DNA of 31,755 nt, taken from NCBI GenBank assembly GCA_035687245.1, contig DASRYH010000061.1, positions 1 to 31,755 of the forward strand, in the 5' to 3' direction. The position numbers and the translations under genes were made by a program. The notes below the pieces were generated by a model. That model worked only from the letters and a program-made list of their open reading frames with translations, was not told the DNA's origin and ran no database searches. Shown here piece after piece: positions 1-10,728 of the stretch; position 1 is the first letter of the stretch, and every line of letters begins with the position of its first letter. The DNA comes from DASRYH01 sp035687245. GTDB lineage: Bacteria > Actinomycetota > Coriobacteriia > Anaerosomatales > PHET01.

Positions 1-2
1 GG

Positions 3-47
3 CTCGGCTTGTTCGAGGCCGTGGGGCAGCACGAAGACGAGGCCTGA
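3..47 (+). CDS. C-terminal tail of an upstream gene (partial)
   Basis: Reading in frame from base 3 gives 14 residues ending EAVGQHEDEA before a TGA stop at 45-47. The run has no internal stop and ends in an acidic hydrophilic tail, as many real C-termini do, but it is too short to identify. In mycobacteria the gene before atpI is a WecA/Rfe-type sugar-phosphate transferase, which is one possibility. That is context only; nothing in these 14 residues shows it. The frame itself could also be chance. Confidence 0.3.
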   Translation, partial: LGLFEAVGQHEDEA

Positions 48-358
48 GCGGGAGTTCGGAGAGCCGCATCCGCACACGCGGCGGGCGTTTGGGCGTTAAC
101 TCTCGTTTTTCGCCATTTCGCCAATCAATCCTGCCAAAAACACGTTCGTTTCCTTGCCCGGCATTAACGGTTCCGTTACGATGTTCGCGCGTTCCGGGAG
201 GCGGCACTTCGGACGTGGCCGGAAACGGTCTTCGAGTGGTCCCGAGCGGGCGCATTTCGTCGGGGACGGTGTCGCTAATCAACTGCCTCGGAGGGCTTTG
301 TTCGAGGCGTGCAACGAGGAGATCTCCGCTGAGTTCGGCCCCTGCATATATTCAGCTG
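48..358 (+). other. Non-coding region before the ATP synthase operon
   Basis: About 310 bases separate the upstream stop codon from the first convincing start of the atp operon. An open frame runs through from base 89, but its first 90 codons are rich in Arg, Ser, Pro and Gly with no recognisable domain, so I treat it as untranslated. The middle (about 95-170) is noticeably AT-richer than its surroundings, fitting a promoter or regulatory region. I see no tRNA or known riboswitch core here. Confidence 0.5.
347..352 (+). promoter_or_regulatory. Candidate -10 element for a leaderless atp transcript
   Basis: TATATT lies six bases before the ATG at 359, so transcription would begin at or next to the start codon. 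No Shine-Dalgarno sequence is within range of that ATG: the nearest purine run, GAGGAG at 316-321, is about 37 bases away. No good -35 hexamer is visible. Leaderless genes are common in Actinomycetota, which makes the arrangement plausible. Confidence 0.4.
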
Positions 359-670
359 ATGAGTAACCCGTTCGTAGCTGTGGTCTTGGGCCTCCTGCTC
401 GCGACAGGGCTTCTCTTCGTTTCCCGGGCGAGCTTCAAGCGCATCCAGCCCGATGCGGCGATGGAGGGCATGGTGATCGCAGCGATTTCGCTCTTTGGGC
501 GTCTCGTTGTGATGACCGGGGCTCTTTGGGCCTACAAGCGTTTCATTCCTTCTGGTTTCAAGCCGTTCGCGCTCTCACTCGCGGGCGGCTTCTTGGTTCT
601 GTACGGGGTTGAACTCGTGCGTTATGCGGGTGTCCTGAAGAGGCGCCCGCACGTCGGCGCGCGTCAGTAG
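359..670 (+). CDS. atpI: AtpI-like small membrane protein of the ATP synthase operon
   Basis: A 103-residue protein with three hydrophobic stretches (about residues 4-21, 38-58 and 68-92) and a basic C-terminus. It stands directly before atpB, with 18 bases between them, the usual place of subunit I. In other bacteria AtpI helps assemble the c-ring or handles Mg2+, and it is not part of the finished enzyme. These proteins diverge quickly, so size, topology and position carry the assignment more than motifs. The start at 359 (MSNPFVAV) is chosen because the hydrophobic protein begins there and a -10-like box sits just before it. An in-frame start at 89 would add 90 unlikely residues. Confidence 0.65.
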   Translation: MSNPFVAVVLGLLLATGLLFVSRASFKRIQPDAAMEGMVIAAISLFGRLVVMTGALWAYKRFIPSGFKPFALSLAGGFLVLYGVELVRYAGVLKRRPHVGARQ

Positions 671-688
671 TAGGAGGGAGTAAGTCGA

Positions 689-1573
689 GTGGAGTTTCAG
701 GAGTTGTTGTCCGAAAAGATCGCGGAGCTACTGCATGAGCTTTCCGTACTCCCGTTCGACAACATGCACCATGAGGGCGCGCTAGCCGGCCCTGCGGTGC
801 TCACGAACTACACGTCGTGGCTCATCATCGCGTTCGTAGCAGTGGCCGTTATGTTCTTGGTCGCTTCCAACGTCGCGAAGAAGCGGCTTGCCGCTACCGA
901 GACCAGCGGCAACCCGTCCGAACTGGCGCCGGCCGGCCGCTTCATGGGCATGGTCGAGTTCGGTGTCGAGTTCATTCGGGAGATGGCGTCTGACGTCATC
1001 GGCGAGAAGGACGGCCCGAAGTACGTGCCGCTGCTCGCCACGATGTTCTTCCTGATCCTGATCTCGAACATGTTCGGCCTGATCCCGGGCGGCAAGTCCT
1101 TTGCCGGCAGCATGGGCGGCACCGTCGCGCTCGCGCTCATCACCTGGATCGTGTTCGTGGTCATCGGCTTCAAGAAGAACGGTTTTGTCGGCTACTTCAA
1201 GAGCCTGATCCCGTCAGGCGTTCGTGAGATGCCCCTCGCGGGTCGTCTCATTCTTGGTGGCTTCCTGTTCTTGCTGGAGTTCATCTCGACGTTTCTGATT
1301 CGCCCGCTCACGCTGTCGGTCCGACTTTTCGCCAACATGTACGCCGGTCACATCGTGCTCGGCATCTTCTCGGCGTTCGTCATGCTCTTCTGGCCGCTCG
1401 TGCAGCCTGCGCTTCAGTTCAGCATCGGTGGCGTCGCCGTTGGCGCCGTCTCGATCCTGTTCCTGGTCATCATGTATGCGTTCGAGCTGTTCGTCGCCTT
1501 CATCCAGGCGTATGTGTTCACGATCCTCACCGCGGTCTACATCCAGAGCTCGGAGCACGCCGGGGATCACTAG
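689..1573 (+). CDS. atpB: F1Fo ATP synthase subunit a
   Basis: Subunit a forms the two half-channels beside the c-ring through which protons cross the membrane. The 294-residue protein has the family's hydrophobic profile, and the essential arginine of the stator is visible as R212 in LTLSVRLFANMYAGH. The C-terminal region has the polar helix positions expected (FELFVAFIQAYVFTIL). The start is GTG at 689, about ten bases after an AGGAGGGA ribosome site at 672-679. Its length is ordinary for Gram-positive AtpB. It is the first large gene of an uninterrupted atp operon, and nothing looks broken. Confidence 0.97.
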   Translation: MEFQELLSEKIAELLHELSVLPFDNMHHEGALAGPAVLTNYTSWLIIAFVAVAVMFLVASNVAKKRLAATETSGNPSELAPAGRFMGMVEFGVEFIREMASDVIGEKDGPKYVPLLATMFFLILISNMFGLIPGGKSFAGSMGGTVALALITWIVFVVIGFKKNGFVGYFKSLIPSGVREMPLAGRLILGGFLFLLEFISTFLIRPLTLSVRLFANMYAGHIVLGIFSAFVMLFWPLVQPALQFSIGGVAVGAVSILFLVIMYAFELFVAFIQAYVFTILTAVYIQSSEHAGDH

Positions 1574-1663
1574 TCACGGGAATCGAGCGTCCATCCAGCG
1601 ACGCTTGTCCATACGGAGTCTGTGCCTGAAGTCAGGCGTAGAAGGTTAAAAGGAGGAAATGCA

Positions 1664-1882
1664 GTGGAAGCAGGTCTCATCGCTATCGGTAAGGGCATCG
1701 CTTACGGTTTCGCTGCCATCGGCCCGGGCCTGGGCATCGGCATCATCGGTGGCAAGGCCGTCGAGGCCATGGCTCGCCAGCCTGAGATGGCTGGTCGTCT
1801 CCAGACGACGATGTTCATCGCCATCGCGTTCACCGAGGCTCTCGCGCTGCTCGGTTTCGTCCTCACGTTCCTGATGGGCTAA
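1664..1882 (+). CDS. atpE: F1Fo ATP synthase subunit c
   Basis: A 72-residue hairpin of two membrane helices that forms the rotating proteolipid ring. Helix 1 carries the glycine-rich GIAYGFAAIGPGLGIGIIGG run, the polar loop is RQP (residues 38-40), and helix 2 has the ion-binding carboxylate E58. The sodium-type residues are missing: the place of the helix-1 glutamine is isoleucine, and E58 is followed by alanine rather than Ser or Thr. A proton-driven ring is therefore inferred. The start is GTG at 1664, seven bases after GGAGG at 1652-1656. An in-frame ATG at 1622 would add 14 basic residues ahead of that ribosome site and is rejected. Confidence 0.96.
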   Translation: MEAGLIAIGKGIAYGFAAIGPGLGIGIIGGKAVEAMARQPEMAGRLQTTMFIAIAFTEALALLGFVLTFLMG

Positions 1883-1913
1883 GCCCACCATTAGACGAGG
1901 ACGGAGGTAAGTC

Positions 1914-2483
1914 GTGTTGTTTACTGGAATCGCATACGCATCTGAGGGTGGCGAAGCCGCAGGCGGCGGCCTTCAGAAGCTCCTAGGATCCGTCTACCCG
2001 GATCCCGCGAACATCTGGCCCACGTGGCTCGCGTTCGCAATCCTGTTCTTCCTGCTCTACAAGTTCGCTCTGCCGTCCATCATCAAGATGCTCGACGAGC
2101 GCGCTGAGCGCATCAAAGGCTCGCTGGTCGCCGCTGAGGAGACCAAGGTCGAGGCCGAGCGCATGCTTGAGGAGTACAAGGCTCAGATGGCCGAAGCTCG
2201 TGGCGAAGCCGCCAAGGTCATCGAGCAGGGCCGCAAGGTCGCCGACGCCATGAAGGACGAGATCGTCGCCAAGGCCAACGAAGAGGCCGCAGGCATCGTC
2301 GCCAAGGCGCATGACGTCATGGAGTCCGAGCGCAAGGCAGCCGCTGCCGAGCTGCAGGCTCAGGTCGCCGAGCTGTCGGTCGCAGTTGCGGGCAAGCTCA
2401 TCGGTGAGAAGCTCTCCGCCGAGGAGCACGCGCGCCTGATCGAGCAGTACATGTCCGAGGTGGGCGGCCTTAATGACAACTAG
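1914..2483 (+). CDS. atpF: F1Fo ATP synthase subunit b
   Basis: Subunit b is the peripheral stalk that holds F1 against rotation. The 189-residue protein has a short outer N-terminus, one membrane helix at about residues 34-54 (WPTWLAFAILFFLLYKF), then a long charged Ala/Glu/Lys helix typical of the b dimer coiled coil. The start is GTG at 1914, behind GGAGGT at 1903-1908. The 3' end overlaps atpH by 11 bases, which suggests translational coupling. Only one b-type gene is present, so the stalk is probably a homodimer. Confidence 0.95.
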   Translation: MLFTGIAYASEGGEAAGGGLQKLLGSVYPDPANIWPTWLAFAILFFLLYKFALPSIIKMLDERAERIKGSLVAAEETKVEAERMLEEYKAQMAEARGEAAKVIEQGRKVADAMKDEIVAKANEEAAGIVAKAHDVMESERKAAAAELQAQVAELSVAVAGKLIGEKLSAEEHARLIEQYMSEVGGLNDN

Positions 2484-3030
2484 CGAGTACATCGGGACCT
2501 ACGCCCGGGCGCTCTTCGACCTCGCGAACGCTGCCGGTGACGTCGATGCTGTCGACGCCGGCTTCCACGCGATCGTCGAAGCCGTTCGTGGCAGCGTGGA
2601 GCTCCGCGATGCCCTCGCCGACCAGGCGCTGCCTGCCGAGAAGAAGCGTGCCGTCATGGCCGAGATCTTCGCCGGCAAGGTCGCTCCTGAGGCCGTCGCA
2701 ATCGCGTCGGTCGCCGTCGAGCGGGGCCACGGTGGCTCGCTCGGACTGATCGCAGAGCGCTTCGGCGAGGTTGCCGAAGCAGAGCGTGGCGTCGTCGTCG
2801 CTGAAGTGACGACCGCCGTTGCGCTGACCGATGCGCTGCGCGCATCGCTAACCGAGAAACTAGCCGCTGCGCTCGGCCGTCCCGTCTCGCTTCGCGAGCG
2901 TGTCGACGGTTCGATCCTCGGCGGTGTCCGCATCAACGTCGCCGGGCGCGTGCTCGACGGGAGCTTGTCGTCTCAGCTCGACGCGATGCGTGCCACTCTC
3001 ACGACCGCATCGCAGGGAGGTGAGGCATAA
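2473..3030 (+). CDS. atpH: F1Fo ATP synthase subunit delta
   Basis: The 185-residue delta subunit joins the top of F1 to the b stalk. The N-terminus YIGTYARALFDLA and the C-terminal block with GGVRINVAGRVLDGSLSSQL match the family's two best conserved regions. The start ATG lies inside the end of atpF (ATGACAACTAG), an 11-base overlap, and the stop is immediately followed by the atpA start. Mycobacteria carry a large b-delta fusion, whereas here delta is a normal stand-alone subunit of usual length. Confidence 0.95.
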   Translation: MTTSEYIGTYARALFDLANAAGDVDAVDAGFHAIVEAVRGSVELRDALADQALPAEKKRAVMAEIFAGKVAPEAVAIASVAVERGHGGSLGLIAERFGEVAEAERGVVVAEVTTAVALTDALRASLTEKLAAALGRPVSLRERVDGSILGGVRINVAGRVLDGSLSSQLDAMRATLTTASQGGEA

Positions 3031-4596
3031 GTGACCCAGATCGACGCTAACGCTATCTCCGCGGTTCTCAAGCGCCAGCTTGAGAGCTTCAAGCCCGAGG
3101 TCGACGTCCGCGAGGTAGGTACTGTTATCACCCTTGGTGACGGTATCGCTCGCTGCGACGGCCTGAAGGGCGCAATGGCCGGCGAACTCCTCGAGTTCGT
3201 TGGTGAAGGCGGCCACTCCGTTTACGGCATGGCACTGAACCTCGACGAGCACGAGGTCGGCGCCGTTCTGATGGGCGAGTATTCGGTCATCAAGGAGAAC
3301 GACACCGTCCGCACTACTGGTCGAGTCGTTCAGGTGCCGTCCGGTAAGGGCATGCTCGGCCGCATCGTCAACCCGCTGGGTGAGCCGATCGACGGCAAGG
3401 GCCCGATCGAGGCAGAGGGCTATCGTCCTCTCGAGTTCCGCGCCCCGGGCGTTATCGAGCGCAAGCACGTTCACGAGCCGATGCAGACTGGCATCATCGC
3501 TGTCGACGCGATGATTCCTATCGGTCGTGGCCAGCGCGAGCTCATCATTGGTGACCGCCAGACCGGCAAGACCGCTATTGCCGTCGACGCGATCATCAAC
3601 CAGAAGGGCAAGGGCGTTGTATGCGTGTACGTCGCCGTCGGCCAGAAGGCCTCGACGGTTGCCGGACTCGTCAAGACCCTCGAGCAGTACGACGCGATGG
3701 ATTACACGATCGTCGTGGCAGCCAACGCGTCTGACGCGGCCCCGCTGCAGTACATCGCCCCGATGGCGGGTGCCGCTATCGGCGAGTACTTCATGTACAA
3801 CGGTGCCGACGGCAAGCCGGCCAACGAGAGCAATCCCGGTGGCCACGTCCTGTGCATCTACGACGACCTCTCCAAGCAGGCCGTCGCCTACCGCCAGATG
3901 TCGCTGACGCTTCGCCGCCCGCCGGGCCGCGAAGCCTACCCGGGCGACGTCTTCTACCTGCACAGCCGCCTGCTGGAGCGCGCAGTCAAGCTCTCCGACG
4001 CCAACGGCGCCGGCTCGCTGACGGCCCTGCCGGTCATCGAGACCCAGGCCGGTGACGTGTCGGCATACATCCCGACCAACGTCATCTCCATCACCGACGG
4101 CCAGATCTTCCTGCAGACCGACCTGTTCTTCCAGGGCATCCGCCCGGCCGTCAACGTCGGTATCTCGGTATCCCGAGTCGGTGGCGACGCGCAGATCAAG
4201 GCCATGAAGCAGGTTGCCGGTACGCTGCGTCTCGACCTCGCGTCCTACCGCGAGCTCCAGGCGTTCGCTCAGTTCGGCTCCGACTTGGACAAGGCAACGC
4301 AGCAGACCCTGAACCGTGGTGCTCGCATGGTCGAGCTCCTCAAGCAGGGCCGCTACGCTCCGATGCCGGTCGAGCGCCAGATCATGGCCATCTTCGCGGG
4401 AGCCAGGGGCTTCCTCGACGACGTGCCCGCCGAAGATGTCGTGCGCTTCCGCGACGAGTTCCTGCAGTTCGTGGAGTCCGCGTACCCTCAGATCGGCAAG
4501 GGGATCATCGGCGAGCAGAAGATCACCGACGAGATCGCCGAAGATCTCTCCAAGGCCCTGACCGACTTCAAGGCCCAGTTCGCGGCCGAAGCCTAG
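3031..4596 (+). CDS. atpA: F1Fo ATP synthase subunit alpha
   Basis: Alpha is the non-catalytic nucleotide-binding subunit of the F1 hexamer. The 521-residue protein has the P-loop GDRQTGKT at 174-181, the YDDLSKQA segment at about 277-284, the RRPPGREAYPGD loop, and the arginine finger that completes the beta catalytic site (R382 in VGISVSRVGG). GTG at 3031 directly follows the atpH stop, with GGGAGG at 3015-3020. One oddity is that the loop between EYFMY and the YDDLSKQA strand is about ten residues longer than in most bacterial alphas (around 257-272, see findings). It is otherwise intact. Confidence 0.97.
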   Translation: MTQIDANAISAVLKRQLESFKPEVDVREVGTVITLGDGIARCDGLKGAMAGELLEFVGEGGHSVYGMALNLDEHEVGAVLMGEYSVIKENDTVRTTGRVVQVPSGKGMLGRIVNPLGEPIDGKGPIEAEGYRPLEFRAPGVIERKHVHEPMQTGIIAVDAMIPIGRGQRELIIGDRQTGKTAIAVDAIINQKGKGVVCVYVAVGQKASTVAGLVKTLEQYDAMDYTIVVAANASDAAPLQYIAPMAGAAIGEYFMYNGADGKPANESNPGGHVLCIYDDLSKQAVAYRQMSLTLRRPPGREAYPGDVFYLHSRLLERAVKLSDANGAGSLTALPVIETQAGDVSAYIPTNVISITDGQIFLQTDLFFQGIRPAVNVGISVSRVGGDAQIKAMKQVAGTLRLDLASYRELQAFAQFGSDLDKATQQTLNRGARMVELLKQGRYAPMPVERQIMAIFAGARGFLDDVPAEDVVRFRDEFLQFVESAYPQIGKGIIGEQKITDEIAEDLSKALTDFKAQFAAEA

Positions 4597-4607
4597 GGGA
4601 CGAGCAG

Positions 4608-5489
4608 ATGCCGAACCTTCGAGACATCAAGCAGCGGATCACCAGCGTGCAGAGCACGCGACAGGTGACCCGTACCATGGAGATGGTCTCGACGGCGAAG
4701 ATCAAGCGCGCCCAGGAGCGCATCGAGTCGGCGCGCCCCTATGCGCTCGCGATGATGGAGCTGCTTGGCAACGTGACCCGCTACGCCAAGGGTGCCACGC
4801 ACCCGCTGCTGGCGGTTCGCGACCAGCGCCGTCGCGTCGTAGCCATCGCCGTGGTCTCAGACCGCGGTCAGGCCGGCGCGTTCAACAGCAACATTCTTCG
4901 CCTTACCGAGGACTACATGCGCGAGAAGCAGGCCGAAGGCGCCGAGGTGGATCTCATCACCGTCGGCAAGAAGGCTGCTGCGTACTTCATGTACCGCGGC
5001 ATCAAGCCTGTGGCCGTCTATCGTGAGTTCTCGGCCATGCCTACGTTCGAGCACGCGAAGTCGATCGCGAACCACGTCATGCGGCCGTACGCCGAGGCCG
5101 AGATCGACGAGGTCGTCATCCTCTTCAACCGCTTTGTGAACGTGGCAGACCAGTCTCCTGAGCTTCACCAACTGCTCCCGATCGCATCGAACGTGCTCGA
5201 GGACGCCGCTGCTTCGGCAGACGTCACCGCCGAGTACCAGTTCGAGCCGGACGCCGAAGAGGTGCTGGGTGATCTTCTTCCCAGCTACGTCGAGGCGCTC
5301 ATCTTCCGCGCGCTCATGGAGTCTGCGGCCGCCGAGCACGGCGCTCGCCGCAAGGCCATGAAGTCCGCGACGGACAACGCGACGGAGATGATCACCACCC
5401 TTACCCGGTCTTACAACCGGGCCCGACAGACGGCAATCACCACTGAGATCTCAGAGATCATCGGTGGCGCGGCCGCTCTGGAGGACTAG
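4608..5489 (+). CDS. atpG: F1Fo ATP synthase subunit gamma
   Basis: Gamma is the central rotor shaft. The N-terminal helix begins LRDIKQRITSVQSTRQVTRT, with MEMVSTAKIKRAQ following, and the C-terminal helix contains ATDNATEMITTLTRSYNRARQ, both hallmark regions of the family. At 293 residues it is of normal length. The start ATG at 4608 has only a modest upstream purine run (GGGGACGAG), so translation may be partly coupled to atpA, which ends 11 bases before. The stop codon abuts the atpD start. Confidence 0.96.
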   Translation: MPNLRDIKQRITSVQSTRQVTRTMEMVSTAKIKRAQERIESARPYALAMMELLGNVTRYAKGATHPLLAVRDQRRRVVAIAVVSDRGQAGAFNSNILRLTEDYMREKQAEGAEVDLITVGKKAAAYFMYRGIKPVAVYREFSAMPTFEHAKSIANHVMRPYAEAEIDEVVILFNRFVNVADQSPELHQLLPIASNVLEDAAASADVTAEYQFEPDAEEVLGDLLPSYVEALIFRALMESAAAEHGARRKAMKSATDNATEMITTLTRSYNRARQTAITTEISEIIGGAAALED

Positions 5490-6926
<1,437 letters not shown>

Positions 6927-6934
6927 GGAAACCC

Positions 6935-7357
6935 ATGGCCAGAACTCTCCTTTGCGAGATGGTCACTCCCGAGCGCATCGTCTACAGCAACGAGGTGCAG
7001 ATGGTGGTCGCCATGACGACGTCGGGTGAGATCGGCATCCTGCCGCTCCACGCGCCGATCGTCTCGACTCTCGCGCCCGGCGAGGTCCGTCTCAAGACGG
7101 GTCCGAACCCGAGCGACTGGGAGATCTTCGCGGTCTCCGGCGGTTATGTGCAGGTTCACGAGGACAAGGTGCTGGTCCTGGCAGATGCTGCTGTGGCAGC
7201 TAACCAGATCGACCGCGCACGTGCCCTCGAGTCGCTGCAGCACGTCAAGGAGCGCCTCGCTGCGCTTCCCGGCGACGCCGAAGACGAGCGTTCGGAGTGC
7301 GAACGCGACCTGAACTGGTGCGAGCTGCAGATCAGGACGGCTGACAAGAAGCACTAA
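6935..7357 (+). CDS. atpC: F1Fo ATP synthase subunit epsilon
   Basis: Epsilon sits on gamma and restrains ATP hydrolysis. The 140-residue protein has the N-terminal beta-sandwich (CEMVTPERIVYSNEVQMVV, then GEIGILPLHAPIVSTL, with GGYVQV further on) and a helical C-terminal hairpin from about residue 90. Two cysteines near the C-terminus (ECERDLNWCELQ) are unusual but fall in the variable part. It is the last gene of the operon, eight bases after atpD, and is followed by a strong hairpin. Confidence 0.95.
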   Translation: MARTLLCEMVTPERIVYSNEVQMVVAMTTSGEIGILPLHAPIVSTLAPGEVRLKTGPNPSDWEIFAVSGGYVQVHEDKVLVLADAAVAANQIDRARALESLQHVKERLAALPGDAEDERSECERDLNWCELQIRTADKKH

Positions 7358-7378
7358 GCTTCGTAACAGCACAGTATC

Positions 7379-7415
7379 CACGGGGCCGGTACACGCTTAG
7401 TGTGCCGGCCCCGTG
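7379..7415 (+). terminator. Hairpin ending the atp operon
   Basis: CACGGGGCCGGTACAC (7379-7394) pairs with 7400-7415 across a five-base loop, giving a 16-bp stem with one G-T wobble. No T-run follows, so it is a hairpin of the U-less type or an mRNA 3' stabiliser. It lies between atpC and the murA promoter region. Confidence 0.7.
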
Positions 7416-7418
7416 CGG

Positions 7419-7424
7419 TATCCT
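7419..7424 (+). promoter_or_regulatory. Candidate -10 element for leaderless murA
   Basis: TATCCT ends seven bases before the murA ATG at 7432, and no Shine-Dalgarno sequence precedes that ATG. This is the same arrangement as at the first atp gene. The -35 region falls in the terminator hairpin loop and is not convincing. Confidence 0.35.
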
Positions 7425-7431
7425 GAGCGTT

Positions 7432-8718
<1,287 letters not shown>

Positions 8719-8734
8719 CTCGCAAGGAGGCGAC

Positions 8735-9157
8735 ATGCTCGACCGTACCGCGATCGAGGCGATCATCCCGCACCGCGACCCGTTCCTGCTCGTCGACCGC
8801 GTCGAGGAGTTCGAGCCGGGTGTTTCGGCAGTCGGGTATCTGGATGTTCGCGATGACATGTTCTGGGTACCGGGGCACTTTCCCGAGTACGCCGTCATGC
8901 CGGGCGTCCTGATCGTCGAAGCGCTTGCTCAGGCCGGTGCCGTGGCCCTGCTCTCGCTCGATGCGAACAAGGGCAAGCTCGCGTTCTTCGCGGGCATCGA
9001 CAAGGTGCGGTTCAAGCGTCAGGTGGTGCCGGGAGACACCGTTCGTCTCGAGTGCCGTATCACCAAGACGCGTGGCCCGATCGGTTTCGGCGAGGCGACT
9101 GCCAGCGTCGAGGGCGAGCTCGCGTGCTCCGGGGAGCTCATGTTCGCGATCAAGTAG
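8735..9157 (+). CDS. fabZ: 3-hydroxyacyl-ACP dehydratase FabZ
   Basis: FabZ removes water from 3-hydroxyacyl-ACP during type II fatty-acid elongation. The 140-residue hot-dog-fold protein has the IIPHRDPFLLVDRV opening and the catalytic pair H48 (PGHFPEY) and E62 (VEALAQAGA). AAGGAGG at 8724-8730 fixes the ATG at 8735, 16 bases after murA. Pairing of fabZ with cell-wall genes is common because acyl chains supply membrane or lipid-anchored precursors. Length is normal. Confidence 0.95.
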   Translation: MLDRTAIEAIIPHRDPFLLVDRVEEFEPGVSAVGYLDVRDDMFWVPGHFPEYAVMPGVLIVEALAQAGAVALLSLDANKGKLAFFAGIDKVRFKRQVVPGDTVRLECRITKTRGPIGFGEATASVEGELACSGELMFAIK

Positions 9158-9199
9158 TCGCTGCCCAAGCGGTGCGGCTCTAGTCTGACGAGGAGAGTT

Positions 9200-10495
9200 A
9201 TGGGACTGCAGGAGCGCATCGCCGAAGGCAGCGCCGTGTTCGGTGTGGTGGGTCTTGGCTACGTCGGCCTACCGCTGGCTGTTGAGATGGCCGGTGCCGG
9301 AATCCGGGTGCTGGGCTTTGAGGTCTTGGCTCCCAAGGCCGACGCCGTCAACGCCGGCGAGTCCTACATCCCCGACGTGCCAACCGAGCAGCTTGCCGAT
9401 CTCGTGAAGCGCGGGTTGCTCTATGCGACCTGCGACTTCTCGCGAGTGTCCGAGTGCGATGCCGTAGCGATCTGCGTCCCCACACCGCTGGACAAGACCA
9501 AGGAGCCGGACGTCAGCTTCATGGTGGCCGCGACCGAGGCGATTGCACCGCACCTGAAGCCGGGCGCGCTCGTCACGCTCGAGTCCACCACCTATCCCGG
9601 CACGACCGAAGAGGTCATCATGCCGATCCTCGAGGCGGGCGGCCGAAAGGTCGGCGTCGACTTCTACCTCGCGTTCTCGCCGGAGCGCGTGGACCCCGGC
9701 AACCCCGTCTACCAGACGAAGAACACGCCGAAGGTCGTCGGCGGAGTCACGCCGGCTTGCACCGAAGCTGCTTGCGCGATGTACGGCGCCTTCCTCGACT
9801 CCGTCGTTCCAGTCTCGTCGACGCGTACCGCGGAGATGACGAAGCTACTTGAGAACATCTTCCGCTGCGTGAACATCGCGCTCGTCAACGAGCTGCTGAT
9901 GCTCTCCGAGCGCATGGGCGTCGACATGTGGGAGGTCGTTGAAGCGGCCAAGACCAAGCCCTTCGGCTTCATGCCGTTCTACCCTGGTCCCGGCCTTGGC
10001 GGCCACTGCATCCCCATCGATCCGTACTACCTGTCGTGGAAGGCGCGCGAGTACGACTTCCAAGCCGAGTTCATCGAGCTCGCCGGCAAGGTGAACTCGA
10101 ACATGCCCTACTACGTGGTCCGTCGCCTGATGGACGCGTTGAATACGCGGGGCAAGTCCCTTTCGGCGAGCCGGGTCCTGATGCTCGGTGTCGCCTACAA
10201 AAACGACATCGACGACATCCGTGAGAGCCCTGCGATCAAGACGGCGGACCTCATCCTCGCCAAGGGAGCTGACCTCGTATACCACGACCCGTATGTGGAG
10301 CAGTTCTCCGTGGGAGGCGTCGTCGTGCCGTCGTGCGATCTCACTGCCGAAACGGTCGCGTCTGCCGACGTCGTGCTGCTCATCACCGGGCACAAGGTCC
10401 TCGACTACGACCTTGTTGCCGGAAACGCCAAGCTCATCCTCGACACTCGCGACGCCTTCAAGGGCTTCGATGGTGATGTTGTGGTGAAGCTCTAG
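9200..10495 (+). CDS. UDP-N-acetylglucosamine 6-dehydrogenase type nucleotide-sugar dehydrogenase
   Basis: A 431-residue NAD-dependent enzyme that oxidises the sugar C6 alcohol to a carboxylate in two steps. The Rossmann motif is GVVGLGYVGLPLA (15-27), the substrate loop has VPTPLDKTKEPDVSF and LESTTYPGTTEE, and the catalytic cysteine is C270 in GPGLGGHCIPIDP. These blocks match the WbpA/TviB class (UDP-GlcNAc or UDP-GalNAc to the uronate) better than UDP-glucose or GDP-mannose dehydrogenases. The exact sugar is inferred. GAGGAGAG precedes the ATG. It follows fabZ by 42 bases and may be co-transcribed with murA-fabZ. No epimerase or glycosyltransferase is nearby, so the product's fate is not shown here. 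Confidence 0.88.
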   Translation: MGLQERIAEGSAVFGVVGLGYVGLPLAVEMAGAGIRVLGFEVLAPKADAVNAGESYIPDVPTEQLADLVKRGLLYATCDFSRVSECDAVAICVPTPLDKTKEPDVSFMVAATEAIAPHLKPGALVTLESTTYPGTTEEVIMPILEAGGRKVGVDFYLAFSPERVDPGNPVYQTKNTPKVVGGVTPACTEAACAMYGAFLDSVVPVSSTRTAEMTKLLENIFRCVNIALVNELLMLSERMGVDMWEVVEAAKTKPFGFMPFYPGPGLGGHCIPIDPYYLSWKAREYDFQAEFIELAGKVNSNMPYYVVRRLMDALNTRGKSLSASRVLMLGVAYKNDIDDIRESPAIKTADLILAKGADLVYHDPYVEQFSVGGVVVPSCDLTAETVASADVVLLITGHKVLDYDLVAGNAKLILDTRDAFKGFDGDVVVKL

Positions 10496-10524
10496 GCGTC
10501 CGCTCGCGGGCACGCCTTCGGCGC

Positions 10525-10530
10525 TATACT
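10525..10530 (+). promoter_or_regulatory. Candidate -10 promoter element upstream of the LCP gene
   Basis: TATACT lies about 200 bases before the LCP start, giving a long untranslated leader. No clear -35 is visible. The leader contains several hairpins, for example GACCC 10557-10561 with GGGTC 10571-10575, and CGCAC-gaag-GTGCG near 10600. I could not match it to a known riboswitch core. Confidence 0.45.
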
Positions 10531-10728
10531 GTCCTATTACGCCGCTCGCGCGGACTGACCCTCGACTAACGGGTCGGTTACAGCATGCTGTCGCGCGGCC
10601 GCACGAAGGTGCGCGTGGCGTAGCCTTTGCACTCCCGAAAGCTCTTGCGAGGGATTGTTTGGCGACACGACTGAACCGTGCCGGCGCTGGATACAACCGC
10701 CCCGGCCTTGCGAAGTAGATGGAGACAG

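Noticed and set aside
89..358. N-terminal extension of the AtpI-like protein or a small gene at 154-366
   Set aside because: The translations are Arg/Ser/Gly/Pro-rich with no domain, and the sequence before the ATG at 359 looks like promoter and untranslated DNA.
1664..1882. Sodium-driven c-ring
   Set aside because: The sodium ligands are absent: Ile at the helix-1 Gln position and Ala after E58. A proton ring is more likely.
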